Shown: positions 21,715 through 32,743 of the stretch, in pieces | Numbering within the stretch: the first letter of the stretch is position 1 | Layout: each line of letters begins with the position of its first letter | Assembly (NCBI RefSeq): GCF_000208865.1 | Contig: NC_018393.1 | Span: forward strand, 2,312,714 to 2,376,713 | Source of the DNA: Neospora caninum Liverpool | Taxonomy: Eukaryota > Apicomplexa > Conoidasida > Eucoccidiorida > Sarcocystidae | Direction of reading: 5' to 3' | DNA: 64,000 bases | Made by a program: the position numbers and the translations under genes | Notes under the pieces: generated by a model | The model's input: only the letters and a program-made list of their open reading frames with translations | What the model was told of the DNA's origin: nothing | Database searches by the model: none

Positions 21715-24700
21715 TTACGAGTTGGAAAGCAGGCTCAGAATGTTCATGAAGAGCCCAATGATGTCCATATACAGCGAGAGCGCCGCAAATATGTAGTCGT
21801 CAATAGAGTACTGGAACTTGCGATGCTTTCCGCCCACGACTTGCTGCAAACAAACAACGATTCCACCATGCCGGTGAAGCTTCCGTGGTCAAAAGAGAAC
21901 CACAGTTCGGTTGATTCTTTACAGTGACAACACGTGCGCTTTGATGTGGCTATCCACTAGGCAACGTCCCCAGATCCTATAATTTTCACATCGTTTCGGG
22001 AACTTCGAGGTAATCCTAACGGCGAGAAGGGAAGTGTGTTTCAAAGAAAAGGGATGTTCAGTCCGGAAGTCAGCAATTAAATAAATAACCGACTACCCAC
22101 TGAGATGCACACTTGGACACAAATCTTTACTGTCCCTCCACTCGCATGATTGACAGATCAGACAAGCAAAAACCCCATCCTTCTACAGTTACGGAGGGCG
22201 GACCATAGCTCGTGCGTCTCAGTGTGTATATCCGCCGAATACGCTGCTGCCCCAAACACGATGAACAGCCCGTCCGTTTCCCGGACGAGATTTGCCCCAG
22301 GGAAGGATGCAGGATAAAAGGCAACTACTTTGAGCGCGGTATCGCACCTGCTGGGTACGAAGTTGACAGAACTGAGGATACTAACAGCTACGACGGGAGC
22401 CCCAAATAACCAATCAGTCGCCACGCAAACTCCCGATGTGGTTTTTACCTGAGTGTCGTAGACGAGAAGGAAGCTAAAGAGGAGCGAGGCCAGAGACGCG
22501 TAAATGAGGTTCGCGACGCGAGAATACCAGAAAATGCAAAAGATGCCAAACATCATCAAGCAAATCATCGCGACCAGAATGTAAGGTCCACAGCCTGAGA
22601 GGAAAGAACCACGCATTCAAAAACGCAGAAAACGTTCAGCATCTCCAAAACGAGCATGCCTCCTGGCACGCTCTCAGCAAACACAAAAACGGTTCTAGGG
22701 TACCCCTTGTCCCCATATTTTCGACAATTGGTCCACAACCAAAACGTGGAGGTTCCGACGCTTCCTCCCGACGGCCCGTTTTTTTCCGTCCCGTCCACAC
22801 AGACGCCGCTGTTCATTCGTTTTGACGGAAACCAGTCGAGCGGGGCCCGCCAGACTTTCGGAGTTGACGGATAAGCCGAAAATACCGGCCCCCGCGCCGA
22901 CTGAGCAAGCAACCAACCTGATGTCCCACCACAGAAACTTTTTGGAAGGGTGAAGAACTCCGGATGTAAGTGGGGAAGCCTTCTCGTCCGACGCTGGAAG
23001 CCCCGGAACGCTGTATTCGTACTGCAGTCTCGTTGCGACCAGGAAACGCGCGCACAACGACTTGGACAGTCCATCTCAATTGTGAAACACGACACGCAAG
23101 CACTGCAGACGACGCACACGCGCGTTCTTGCCAGCTCTATCTGTAGCGACAAAACCCCGAACGAAAGCGAGGGACTCACCTGTGAAGTCGACTTTCGTTT
23201 GGCAGGCGAATAGTGTCAGGGCGACTACCACGACGAAGGTTATGCCCACAGCAAGGAAAAAAGCGTCACTTCCCGTTGCCGCCCCTCCGAAGGCAATGAC
23301 CATGGAGAAGCATCCCGTTATGAGAGACAGCAGGATGAAGTTTAGCGGAACTCGCCGTCCAAGGTCAGGGAAGCACGTGACGACTGCAAACATGCACGCG
23401 CCCAAAAACGCGATTCGCGGGAAGAAAAACGTGATGAGACGCGACCGGCAAAAACAGGAGACGGCGGAAAGGGCATTCCCTGACAGGGGGGAGACACGTG
23501 CACGCTTTCGATCCTAGAAACAAAGACGCGCGAATCCTAACCTTGTGAAAAAGCGGAAGCCACAGTGCAGAGACTTCGCTTCCGTACACACGCCGTCGGA
23601 AACTGTTCAGCGTTCGCTCAGCAACGGGCTGCCTCGCGTTAAAAACGGAGATATCGACGGGTTTCATTCATTCAGTTTAGATGTTTGTCGAGAGAAACGT
23701 GTACCGCCCCAGACACGGATATGCGCAAACGACTATCGATAGACTCGTAGATTTGCATAGACGCGCGCGTGAGAAGATACTGCGAGAATCCGCGAGAAGG
23801 TCAATCGGCATGCGCTTACCAATCATTAAAACGAGGCCGACAAACGAAAGTGCAACTGGGAACCAGGAGTTCTGCTGTATCCACGTCCGCATCGGGCTGA
23901 CCAGCGTGAAGGCCGTCGCGAGTCCAAATGTGAACTGGAGACGAGGCAACGCACACAGGGGAAAAAGCAAATCCGTTCGGGTGCATGACGCGCAGAGGCT
24001 CCCCTCTGGCTCGTCGGTTTTGAAGGAAAGCGTTTTCTTCGAGCGAACCAACGCGTTGTGCTGCGTCCTCCGAGCCGCAGTGTCTTTCTGGCGTCCTCCA
24101 CCGCTAAAGTGCTCCTCACTTCACAGCTCAAAAAGGGCGGGAGCAGTCTCACTCGCCTCCAACACATTCTCACTGCAGTGGAAGGAGTACTCGTGAGGTA
24201 GTGGGGCGCGCGTAGGCAGCGCAATAACCACGAAGCTGTCCGTGCGAAGATCAAGATTCAGTCCATAACAGCCGCAAGAGACAGACAGGAAGATCAGACC
24301 TTGCACTTTTTCCATCCACTCGCGGATCCCCAAGTGAAAAGATCATGAGGCCAGGCCTTCCACGTACCAAGACTTGAATAGAAAGAATAACGTACACCTT
24401 CCTCACGAAAGCATGTCGAATTGCCCTATCAACATCGGGAGTAATCATGTCCGACGCTTGAGAACCCGTTTCGATGTCGACAGCTCCAGGAGGAACTCCT
24501 GGAGGTAGCGTACTCGCTGTAGGAAGCAAGGAAACAAGATCCGGTATATCGTGGTCAGTCTCGGTTTTTGTTCCGTCTGCATTCATCAGTGTTTTTTAGA
24601 GCGAGACAAACATGATGAAGCCACTGCAGCGAGAGCATCTGTTGGTGATAAGAGGCCAAAACTGCTTTCCCATTTTCCGCCCCTGGACCCACGCAACTCG

Positions 24701-25739
24701 TCTACTGTTTTTTACCCATATCACAGACAGGGAAAAGGTCAAGACTCACGTAGAGGGGGCGGCCCTAACTCTCGATTCTCGGTGAGAAGAACTCAAGTTG
24801 ATACCTTGATTCATCAATGCGTATATGCCTACGAACGTGTGTTGTGTGGAACTGCCCCAAATAGATGGGACCACATTTGCACGCCAGTAAGTACACACGG
24901 TAATCCACCACACGAGCTCTATGCAGCAATAGATACAGAGAACGTAAGAAGACAGAAACAAAATGCGATATGCATCTGCTCGTCGCAAGGCACATTTACA
25001 TTCTAACACGGCTTTCACAGAATCGTCAGGTGCCGCGAATCTGATCAGACGACCGGTAGCGGACAACTGCGAACGATCGGCGAAGATGGTTCTGTCCCTA
25101 AACTTCGCCAACCCAGTCGTCTCTCTCTTTAGTACAGGTGCACTGAAACAACTATTTTAGCCTCAGAAACTTCACGCCTCTTTTGCCGGTGCCCTCGTTC
25201 CTGTCACACTTGGTGCTTTCCGAATTTCTCTGTTCTTGCAGACCGCTTGCCACATCGTCCATTTACATCTTGTACAGTTGAGAAGTGACTCACGGAGAAG
25301 AAGAGAATGTCCCTTAGCACGAAACAGACCCTATACGCTTGTGGCTGCGTGACACTGCTACCACTGCAAGGGCTGCCCTTCCGACGCTGTACGCACGGCC
25401 GCATGCCACGAAGAGAGACTTACGTAGTGAAGACATCTTTCCATAAGTTGCAGGAGCTTCGTGTTGCTGGTACGCGTAAGCCGCGGGTGGAGGGGCGGGG
25501 TAAGCGCCGCCCTCTCCGGCTCCATAAGGAGCAGCGGCGGGGGTCTGGGCTGCAGGCTGTCCGTAATACCCGTAGTTCTGTTGGTAGGCTTGGGGATAAG
25601 TGTACTGACCAGGCGGCGAACTACCATAGCCTCCTGCTGGATAGCCTGCAGGCGGGGGCTGCTGGTAGTAGTTTTGTTGATACGCTGGATATCCCTGTCC
25701 AGCTGCTTGAGGCTGGTATTGTTGCTCCTTCGTCGCCAT
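21715..25739 (-). CDS. Bax inhibitor-1/Lifeguard (TMBIM, GRINA-like) membrane protein
   Basis: Six exons on the minus strand: 25739-25424, 24576-24368, 23934-23820, 23383-23180, 22594-22449 and 21843-21715, all GT-AG and in frame, giving 372 residues. Residues 1-105 are Q/Y/P/G-rich (QQYQPQAAGQGYPAYQQNYY), like the N-terminus of animal GRINA. Exon 2 carries the family entry IRHAFVRKVYVILSIQVL; later exons supply the hydrophobic helices, the loop CQTKVDFTGCGPY and the diagnostic C-terminus LLVYDTQ/VVGGKHRKFQYSIDDYIFAAL. Six to seven membrane helices are expected. Known family role: calcium leak and cell-death control in ER or Golgi membranes. Coccidians lack classical Bcl-2 proteins, so ion or stress homeostasis is the likelier job here (inference). 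The ORF endings beyond each exon are intron read-through. Confidence 0.95.
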
Positions 25740-28163
25740 TGTGAAGGGGAGAAGAAGAGGTGACGTAGCGACTTCCGGGCGTTACAGGCAAACCGGAGGG
25801 GGGGGACGTGCCTCGAGGGTGAATTCGCAAAGTACAGACACCGAAAATGAGCAGTTCTGCTTGCGACGATAGCCACGGAGCACCTGCTCGTGCGATTGCA
25901 TGCGGCAGTTCTAACGGTTACTCGTGTCGGCCAGCGAAAAAGTGCCGGGAAAGCAGGAAAAGAAAATCTCTAAGAAGTCGACGCAGGATCCCACTAGTTC
26001 AGCGGGAATGGATGCCGGTGTTCTTCAACGAAAGAACATTGCCAATGGTTCCTCTAGAGCGGCGCGGGGCGTAAGAAACAGCGCGACGTCATCAACGAGT
26101 CGAAACTGAAATGGACCGGTTGAGAGTCCCAGAGAGCAGACGATGCCTCTGCAAAATAACGAGAAAATTAAACACGGTGTAGGCGCTGGACCTCCACGTG
26201 GAAAAAGAAACAATGGACTGATCTTGGTGAGGTTTTCGCGATCCACAGACGTATTGGACACAAGGTTTTTTAACGCACCGAAACCCCGTATATGCTGTAA
26301 GCCATGTAGCTGAATGTCGCGCTTTCCACTGCTAACATCTCCCGCAGCAGTTCAATCGGCAAGCTTCTAGGGAGAAGAAAAGAAAAAATTTGAGCTTTCT
26401 CATAATTCGGAACGCGGGGCTGACAAGGCAGTTCTGGTGTTGCGGGAAAACAGCCGATCGGCGGAGGGCACGAAAAGAGCAAAAACGCCAGGCAATCGAC
26501 GTGTGCGCGACCGAAGACCACGACTTCGCGTCCGTCTTCGAGTCCTCAAAAGGTTTTGACGGAGAAAATCCACGCAGTTACCTCAAAAACGGAAGTCCCA
26601 CGAGAAACGAAGCAAAGAAGGACCGGGAACGGGAGAGACGCACACAAACCGTTCGGCAAGGGGAGCTTTCTTTGAAGTTGCTTTTTGGCAAGCGTGAATC
26701 ATGAACACGGCTAATGAGGAACCGCGTCCGCAAGACAAATCTGTGTGTAGACATAGCAAAATAGGATCTTTTTCACGGGGAAAAGAGGAAAAGAATTCCC
26801 AGTCGGGTCGGCAATTCTCAACGATGGCCAAACCCCTTCACAGAAGCATACGCGTAGTGACGTTTGAAAAACGGCAAACAAGGGCACGTAATGATCTGAT
26901 GTTTTTTTTTGAAAAATAATACCGTGTCTCTACCACCCAGTAAGACGAGAATCATTTCACTTATGTATTCACACAGGAAGAGAATCAAAGCTCTAGGAGA
27001 ACCACGGCAGGTGTACGATGACTTTGTCGTCGCAGGTGATTCCAAGCCGGGTCCGTGATACAAATAACGAGTTCACAAAGCATCTTCAAATTTCGGTTGT
27101 CTCACAATGACTATAAAATCGTCAGAAACCTTAATGTCGTCGCAGTGGCCGTTGAATCGCTTCAGGACGTGTTGTGTTCGCATGTTGTGTTGACGCAATA
27201 TCCAAGGGACGAACCGTGGCGCAAAAAGAATCACCTGTTAATGATTATTGACGAGGGGGGCACCGGCAAACAACCCAACCCTGAATTGCTGTAACCTACG
27301 GGATGTACCCTTCAACCACTAGAACAACAGAAGGGTATCGGCAAGGTACTGGACTTGTGGAGAATGCTATAGGTCGACATATGTAGTCTTCTACGTACTT
27401 GAATATCGTAGGGGCACGACAGTAGCGGCATCGGTGTTCGTTCATGTACTAAATCAACCAGAGTTATTCATCAAATTGGAGGAACGGAGAGATGTTTGAA
27501 AACTGAAGTCAACAAGAATGACGTACGAAGCGAACGGTCGTTCTGCCTGTCAATTCTGTTTTTCTGCTGGCAGTTCAGCTCGGCACTTTATTCGACTGGC
27601 GACGAGCAGAAACTGGAGAAAATCATTCCGGATGAAAAGCTTGTCAAAAACACTTTGGGGCTGACTATGCGAAACTGTCAGCATAGCGAAACAGAAGGCT
27701 TTGGCGAATAGAGAAGATCCGGAAATTTTCCGGCTGTGAAGATCCTCTGCCTGGTGCATTCCCAGCGAACTCGTCCTGATCCGTCGTCTTTCAGCGTCAC
27801 CGCCACATTCATCAAATCAACAACTCTTTTGAGTCGACCATAGTCTGAATTCAAGCGAAGGTTTCTCGCATGCTCACAAAAAGCACGCCTCTTCAAATCT
27901 ATGGTGTGATGCCCCTCCCAAAACAGGGCGCCCAAGAGAAAAAAGTTCCGCTACTTAACTTTTATGTCTGACGGTAATCTTCCTCTGCGGCGTGAGCGAC
28001 AGAAGGAAGAAAGTTTCTCCTGGATTCTATTGCCCTTCAGGGTCTCTTTTGCCGTCATGACAATACCCGTGTGTGTGTTGCAGTGTGAACGGCCAGAACT
28101 GTTCAACAAAGAACTGAGTGGTGACCTCCTTACAGACTTCCCAGTGAGGATCCTTCACTGGAA
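25740..28163. other. intergenic region upstream of the Lifeguard gene
   Basis: Lies between the start of the Lifeguard gene and the end of the membrane-protein gene, both minus strand. No supported coding frame. It contains AGAGACG (fits the coccidian promoter word WGAGACG) at 26634-26640, about 0.9 kb upstream of the Lifeguard ATG. The stretch 26880-27720 looks richer in A and T than the flanking genes. Confidence 0.45.
26634..26640 (+). promoter_or_regulatory. WGAGACG-type promoter word
   Basis: AGAGACG matches the WGAGACG element reported as over-represented in Toxoplasma promoters. It sits on the strand opposite to the Lifeguard gene, about 0.9 kb before its ATG. A seven-base match can be chance. 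Confidence 0.25.
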
Positions 28164-31100
28164 TTACTCTGTCAACGTCCATATTTCCAGCGTTGCTTTC
28201 GGGAAAGGACTGCGACGCTCTTCCAGTGGCACGCGGAGAGCACAGGATCGACGAGAATGGAGGACCGCCGCGGTTTTGAACCGCCAACGAAAGGGAGCCT
28301 CGCATGCGTCGCTCTTTGTCATCGCCGATAGTGCCTTGTTTTCTGAGGCAGCATTCTTGATCTGAAATAGGTGAAACAGCCCTGTGAAATGCTGGATCAG
28401 AGTGACAGGGCCGACGGCGAAGTCGAAGAAGACGAAGCAGCCACGCAGGAGGGCCCGGAGAACGAACAAGAAAGAGATAGAAAGACAACAATACCCAAAA
28501 GAGGAAACCCAGAGGCAGACGCTGGTAAGTCTTCCGGATCTGTGCACAACAACACCGGCAGGCATCGGCCCAGGAAACTATCACATAAACTTCTCATGTA
28601 TGAAGCAGCAGCGAGTCGTACGCAGGATAACACCCACGTTGGCGGAGGTCTAATATGAACGAACGGCGCATCGGAACTTCTCGTTTCCAGCCTCTCGGTT
28701 TAGACGTATACGACTGCACGTCTCTGCGGTGGCCGGTATACTGACAGTTAAGCTATTGTCAGCACCGGACATCGACACAGGAAAGTGCACACTTTTAACG
28801 AGTGGTTCTTGCATGCAACACGCACTGTGAATGTCTACAATGTGGCCGAGCATACCGTTCGCTGCCGCAGGAGGGATGCGAGGAAAGCGCACGTGACGGC
28901 GACAGGCAGAAGCCTCGTCTTTAGCCTTTCGACGGAGGCTCTTAACCCTGGAGAAGTCATAAGCCTCGTGATCACGAGGCGGGCCAAGACGGGAGCGAGA
29001 GGAGGAAAAAGTTGTCGCCGCGGTCCTGAGAAAGGAGCAGGATAGGTAGGGGACGAAAAGTTCCGTTGCCAGGCCTCGACTGCCGAGGCGACACGATGAT
29101 GGATGGGGCGTCAAAGCCGAAAACGTTGCAGAGACAAAAAACGTTTCCAATTAAGTCAGGGTCAGTACCCCGCAGAGCTCAGAAGCAAGCGTCCAGAGAG
29201 ACGGAACGAAAGCTCGTCAGGACTGTGGAAACGTGCGCTTGGGAACAAGAAACAGAAGCCACTTCCTGACCGGTGTATTCTCCACAGGCAACTACTTTTA
29301 CCGTCCATGATAAAAAATAAATTGAATCTTCCTGGACTGGCACGTATCGCAGAGTCTCCATACTCCTTTGATGGCTTCGGTGGCATGGTTGTTTGACACA
29401 AAGTAACTGTGGGCGTCATTGTTAATTCGTTGTCTTCCTTCGTCAATCTACGTCACGACACAGTTTTCTGCTGGATCCCCATAGAGCGTCCGCAGCAGCT
29501 AAAGCTTTTACAGTTCGGGAATCCTCTATCCTCTTCGATTCGAAGTGCCCGACAACCCTGCTTTGTCTCCTTACCCGCGCGGAGTCCCAGTTGGCTGACG
29601 ACTTGGCAAGCTTGTCTCTCGAGTTTCGATGTTTTCAAATCTCGGCCCGTATAATACGCGTCGAACGAGGGGACGAACTGATGAGCGGGGAAAGGAGGTG
29701 GGATAAGTTCCTTCGACCAGGGGAGAGTGTCTTCTGGTTTCAAGTCGAGAGCTGCGACAAGTCCATCCGCGGTCGCTGCGCTATTTTCAACGCTGCCGGC
29801 TCTGGACAGGAGTCTCGAGAGCGGTCCTTCGGTCGTCGTAGTCAAAAGACAATGAGGAGACTCTGCTCTTTCATCTTTCCCTTGCGGCTGCATCGTGGGC
29901 GAAGAGACGTCACATGCGTGTGCGCGGTAAGGTGCACAAGAGAGCATACACGGGTCTTTGGATGCTTCACCAGGTGGCGGTTGTGGGCGATGAAGCTGCG
30001 GAGTTGTTTCCATACAGTCTGTGGAGGACGAGAAGGAAAAATATCGACGCATTGCGGAAGTGCCGCGCCCGTTAATCACGCACCGCATGGGGTCTCTTCT
30101 TTCTTCATCTGGCTCCTCTCGTATTGCAGGTTCTCGGTTCAGTCCCGGCTCTCTAGTGTGGAGCGCTGACACCGTATCCCGCCGTTTGTCATTTCCACTG
30201 AGTCTTGCCGTTCGTTCTTCAGTCCACGTTTGCCCCATAACTCTTGCCACCTGACCAGCTTCGCCCCTCTGCGTTTGTCTCCCGTTTTCGTCCTCTTCGA
30301 AGGCGTCCCTGTCGCCGAGCGCGCACGGCAAGGTTACGTGACTCGTCTCAATGCGCCGTTCCATCTTCCTGCTTCCTTCCCCGGTCCCATAAAAAACACA
30401 CTTCCAAGACTTGGGCATAGCATGAATGATCCCTCGAGTCGTGAGAACCTTGACGAGAAGCGGGTGCCAGCCCTCCAGAAGTGCTAAAGCCTCTTCAGGG
30501 GTCGGGTTGGAGAACAGAAGAGCGAGAAGGCGAGAAATGTAAAAGCTGTGCCTTCCAGAAGACAGCTGTACGTACAGCAAGTCAAGCAGCCTTTCCTCCT
30601 CTAACATTTTTGCCGTTTTTGGAGACACTGCCACAGCAAGCCCATGAACGCGTATCAGATAAACAAAACTGATCATCAACGTTCCAGCACTCAGCAGGAA
30701 AACGCTTCCAAAAACACAGACGGGCAGGGTCAAAAACTGAGAGAAAAGGAGCAGCATCGAAAGCAAAGCGATGGCGCTAAGCAGGCGCGTGTGCCGACTT
30801 TGGAACCAGCTCTTCAGCACCTTCGCACGAACTTTGCGACTGTGTATTGCCATGCCGTCGTTTATGCCATCTTCACCAAAAGGATCGAGGCGTTCTGTGT
30901 CAGGCGTAAGGGGTTCCCGCTGCACAGTCGCTTCCCCGTGGAAGACAGAAACGCTGGAATTTCCCGGCACTGCAGGAAGCCCTTCGTGCCGTGTCACAAG
31001 TGCGAACTGAGGCATTTCAGTGGTGGCCAAGAACTCTGGATTCACAGAGACAAAATGCTGATTTCTAATTGCCAAGACCTGTGGCTCTTCTGTCTTCATC

Positions 31101-32743
31101 GCACGAGCACTTCCCTCGTACTCCACCTCGCTTTTCCCTGTTGCCACCGGTTCTAATTTTTCTCCCTCTGTACCACTAGAACAGGATTCCCCAAGAGGGG
31201 GCGAATGAAACGCCTCAGCGGACGCAGACGCATCTTCTGCCGCAGGTGCTGTGGAACGTTCCCGTTCCCTACCCCACCGACGGGAGCAGAGACGGTGAAA
31301 GAATTTGACCGGAGAGCCCGCCTGGTCTGCTGAACGTTCCGGTGCGTCTCCTGGCCCTTGGCCTTGACTGCCCGTATGAGTCTGTACAGACGTCTGGTTC
31401 CCTGGAGGCTCTGCCGAGCTTACAAAGGAAGAAGAGATCCCAGAGTCCCCAGACGAAATGACAGACGCTGTCCCAATGTCCGACTCAGCGGCACCATCGC
31501 CGAAAGCGCGAGGAGGATCGACGAGGTCAGAGGGCCTCAGGGGCGCGTAAGAGAAGGAAGATGTCGCTCCGTTCACAGAGGGGGAAGACGAGGGGGACAT
31601 GGGCGAAGATGTGGACGAAAGATGGACAGCCAGAAACGTCCAGGGATCCTCAACAGAGGTCACAGAAAGGTGCGGAAGTCCGCACCGGTCTCCTGATCTA
31701 TACAGACTAGACTCGTCTCGCTTGTATGCCTCCTCACCTTTCTCTGAATCCTCATGATTAACGCCGCTGGTAGCGCTGTCGCTGTGGTGACCGCCAGAAC
31801 AGTCAGCTGGAACATTTGTCGAGGAAATCGAAACAAAAGACGTCCTTGAGACACTCGCAGAATCGCGCGGGCCAGAGGGGAGGGCATCCGGGTTGGCAGA
31901 TGCCGCTTCCTCCTTCGCTTTCGTTTGCCCATGGACAAGGCCACTGAAATGCCTTCCGTAGCCCCTCCACAAGGCCGGGAAACTGACGGAACGGCAAAGG
32001 GTGATACATCGGCAAATGCAGCCGACGGCGACTTCACAGAGTGGTGACTGCTTCCCCCAGAGTGCCTTTTCCGTCGCAGAGCTACCTTCATTTGAGGTTG
32101 GTCCTCCCAAACAAGCTGGCGTGGACGTGTCGGTTCCTGTCTGGGTCTCAGCGGCGTCGCGTGGAGAGTCCGTTTTCGTGCAGCTGAAAAAAGAGACCCG
32201 CGCCCCGGTAGAAGGTGGCCCTTCGACGGATCCGTTGGGGTGGTCCTCCTGTTGGTCTTGCTCTGGTGCCGTGGACCGGCTCTTCCAAAAAACGTTTCTC
32301 TTCTTCGACACTGTCAGTCGTTCACCGCCTTGTCTCTCTTGGGCTGGCCCCTCAGACCTTGCTGAAGTGCACGGAGGGAAGAAGACCGAGCTCTTGGGTG
32401 TGCCGTCCTCGTCCGAGGACGGTGACGGCGTCACGTCACCATAGTGTCCGACGTAGCGCACCGGATCGTGTGCCAGGGGTGCGACACCTTTTCTGCTGTC
32501 CCACCTGGGCGGTACCATTGTGACGCCTTTGTCGTCGCCCTTCCTTTGTCCTGTTAGAAGCGAAGCTCGCACGCCGCCTGCTTTCCCCCTTTTCCTGAGA
32601 AGGGGTTCCTCAGACGTTTCCTCAGAACGGCCTGCAACGGCCAAGGCACCCCCTCGGTCGCCGGAGTCGAGGAACGAAGGCGGGACTGCCGCATGCGGAT
32701 AGACGGGAGGAGACGTCTCAATATGAGATATCCAAGGGGCCAT
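28164..32743 (-). CDS. unknown protein with a central two-helix membrane anchor, three exons
   Basis: Exon 1 32743-29575, exon 2 29025-28856 and exon 3 28361-28164 join in frame to 1178 residues. The uninterrupted frame of exon 1 runs on to 29453, but a GTAAGG donor at 29574-29569, a strong pyrimidine-AG before 29025 and exon texts such as PVLARLVITRLM and ENKALSAMTKSDACEAPFRW show that the gene continues. Residues 1-640 are Ser/Gly/Glu-rich and probably disordered. About 653-701 holds two adjacent hydrophobic helices (AIALLSMLLLFSQFL, then VFLLSAGTLMISFVYLI). About 712-790 is a compact segment (LLDLLYVQLSSGRHSFYIS, then EEALALLEGWHPLLVKVLT) that looks folded. I recognise no family. The membrane anchor is firm; location and role are unknown. 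The ATG at 32743 begins the protein MAPWISHIE. Confidence 0.88.
28963..28980. other. 18-bp perfect palindrome inside coding exon 2
   Basis: GCCTCGTGATCACGAGGC equals its own reverse complement over all 18 bases. It falls within exon 2 of the membrane-protein gene, where it encodes ARLVITR-type residues, so it may simply reflect codon choice. Confidence 0.6.

Noticed and set aside
24746..25111. Minus-strand frame with hydrophobic text inside the Lifeguard gene
   Set aside because: It falls in intron 1; exons 1 and 2 join perfectly in phase without it.
28027..28658. Plus-strand frame at 28371-28658 with a GTAAGT-like site
   Set aside because: It overlaps the minus-strand terminal exon and its intron; the plus start is GTG and no matching downstream exon was found.
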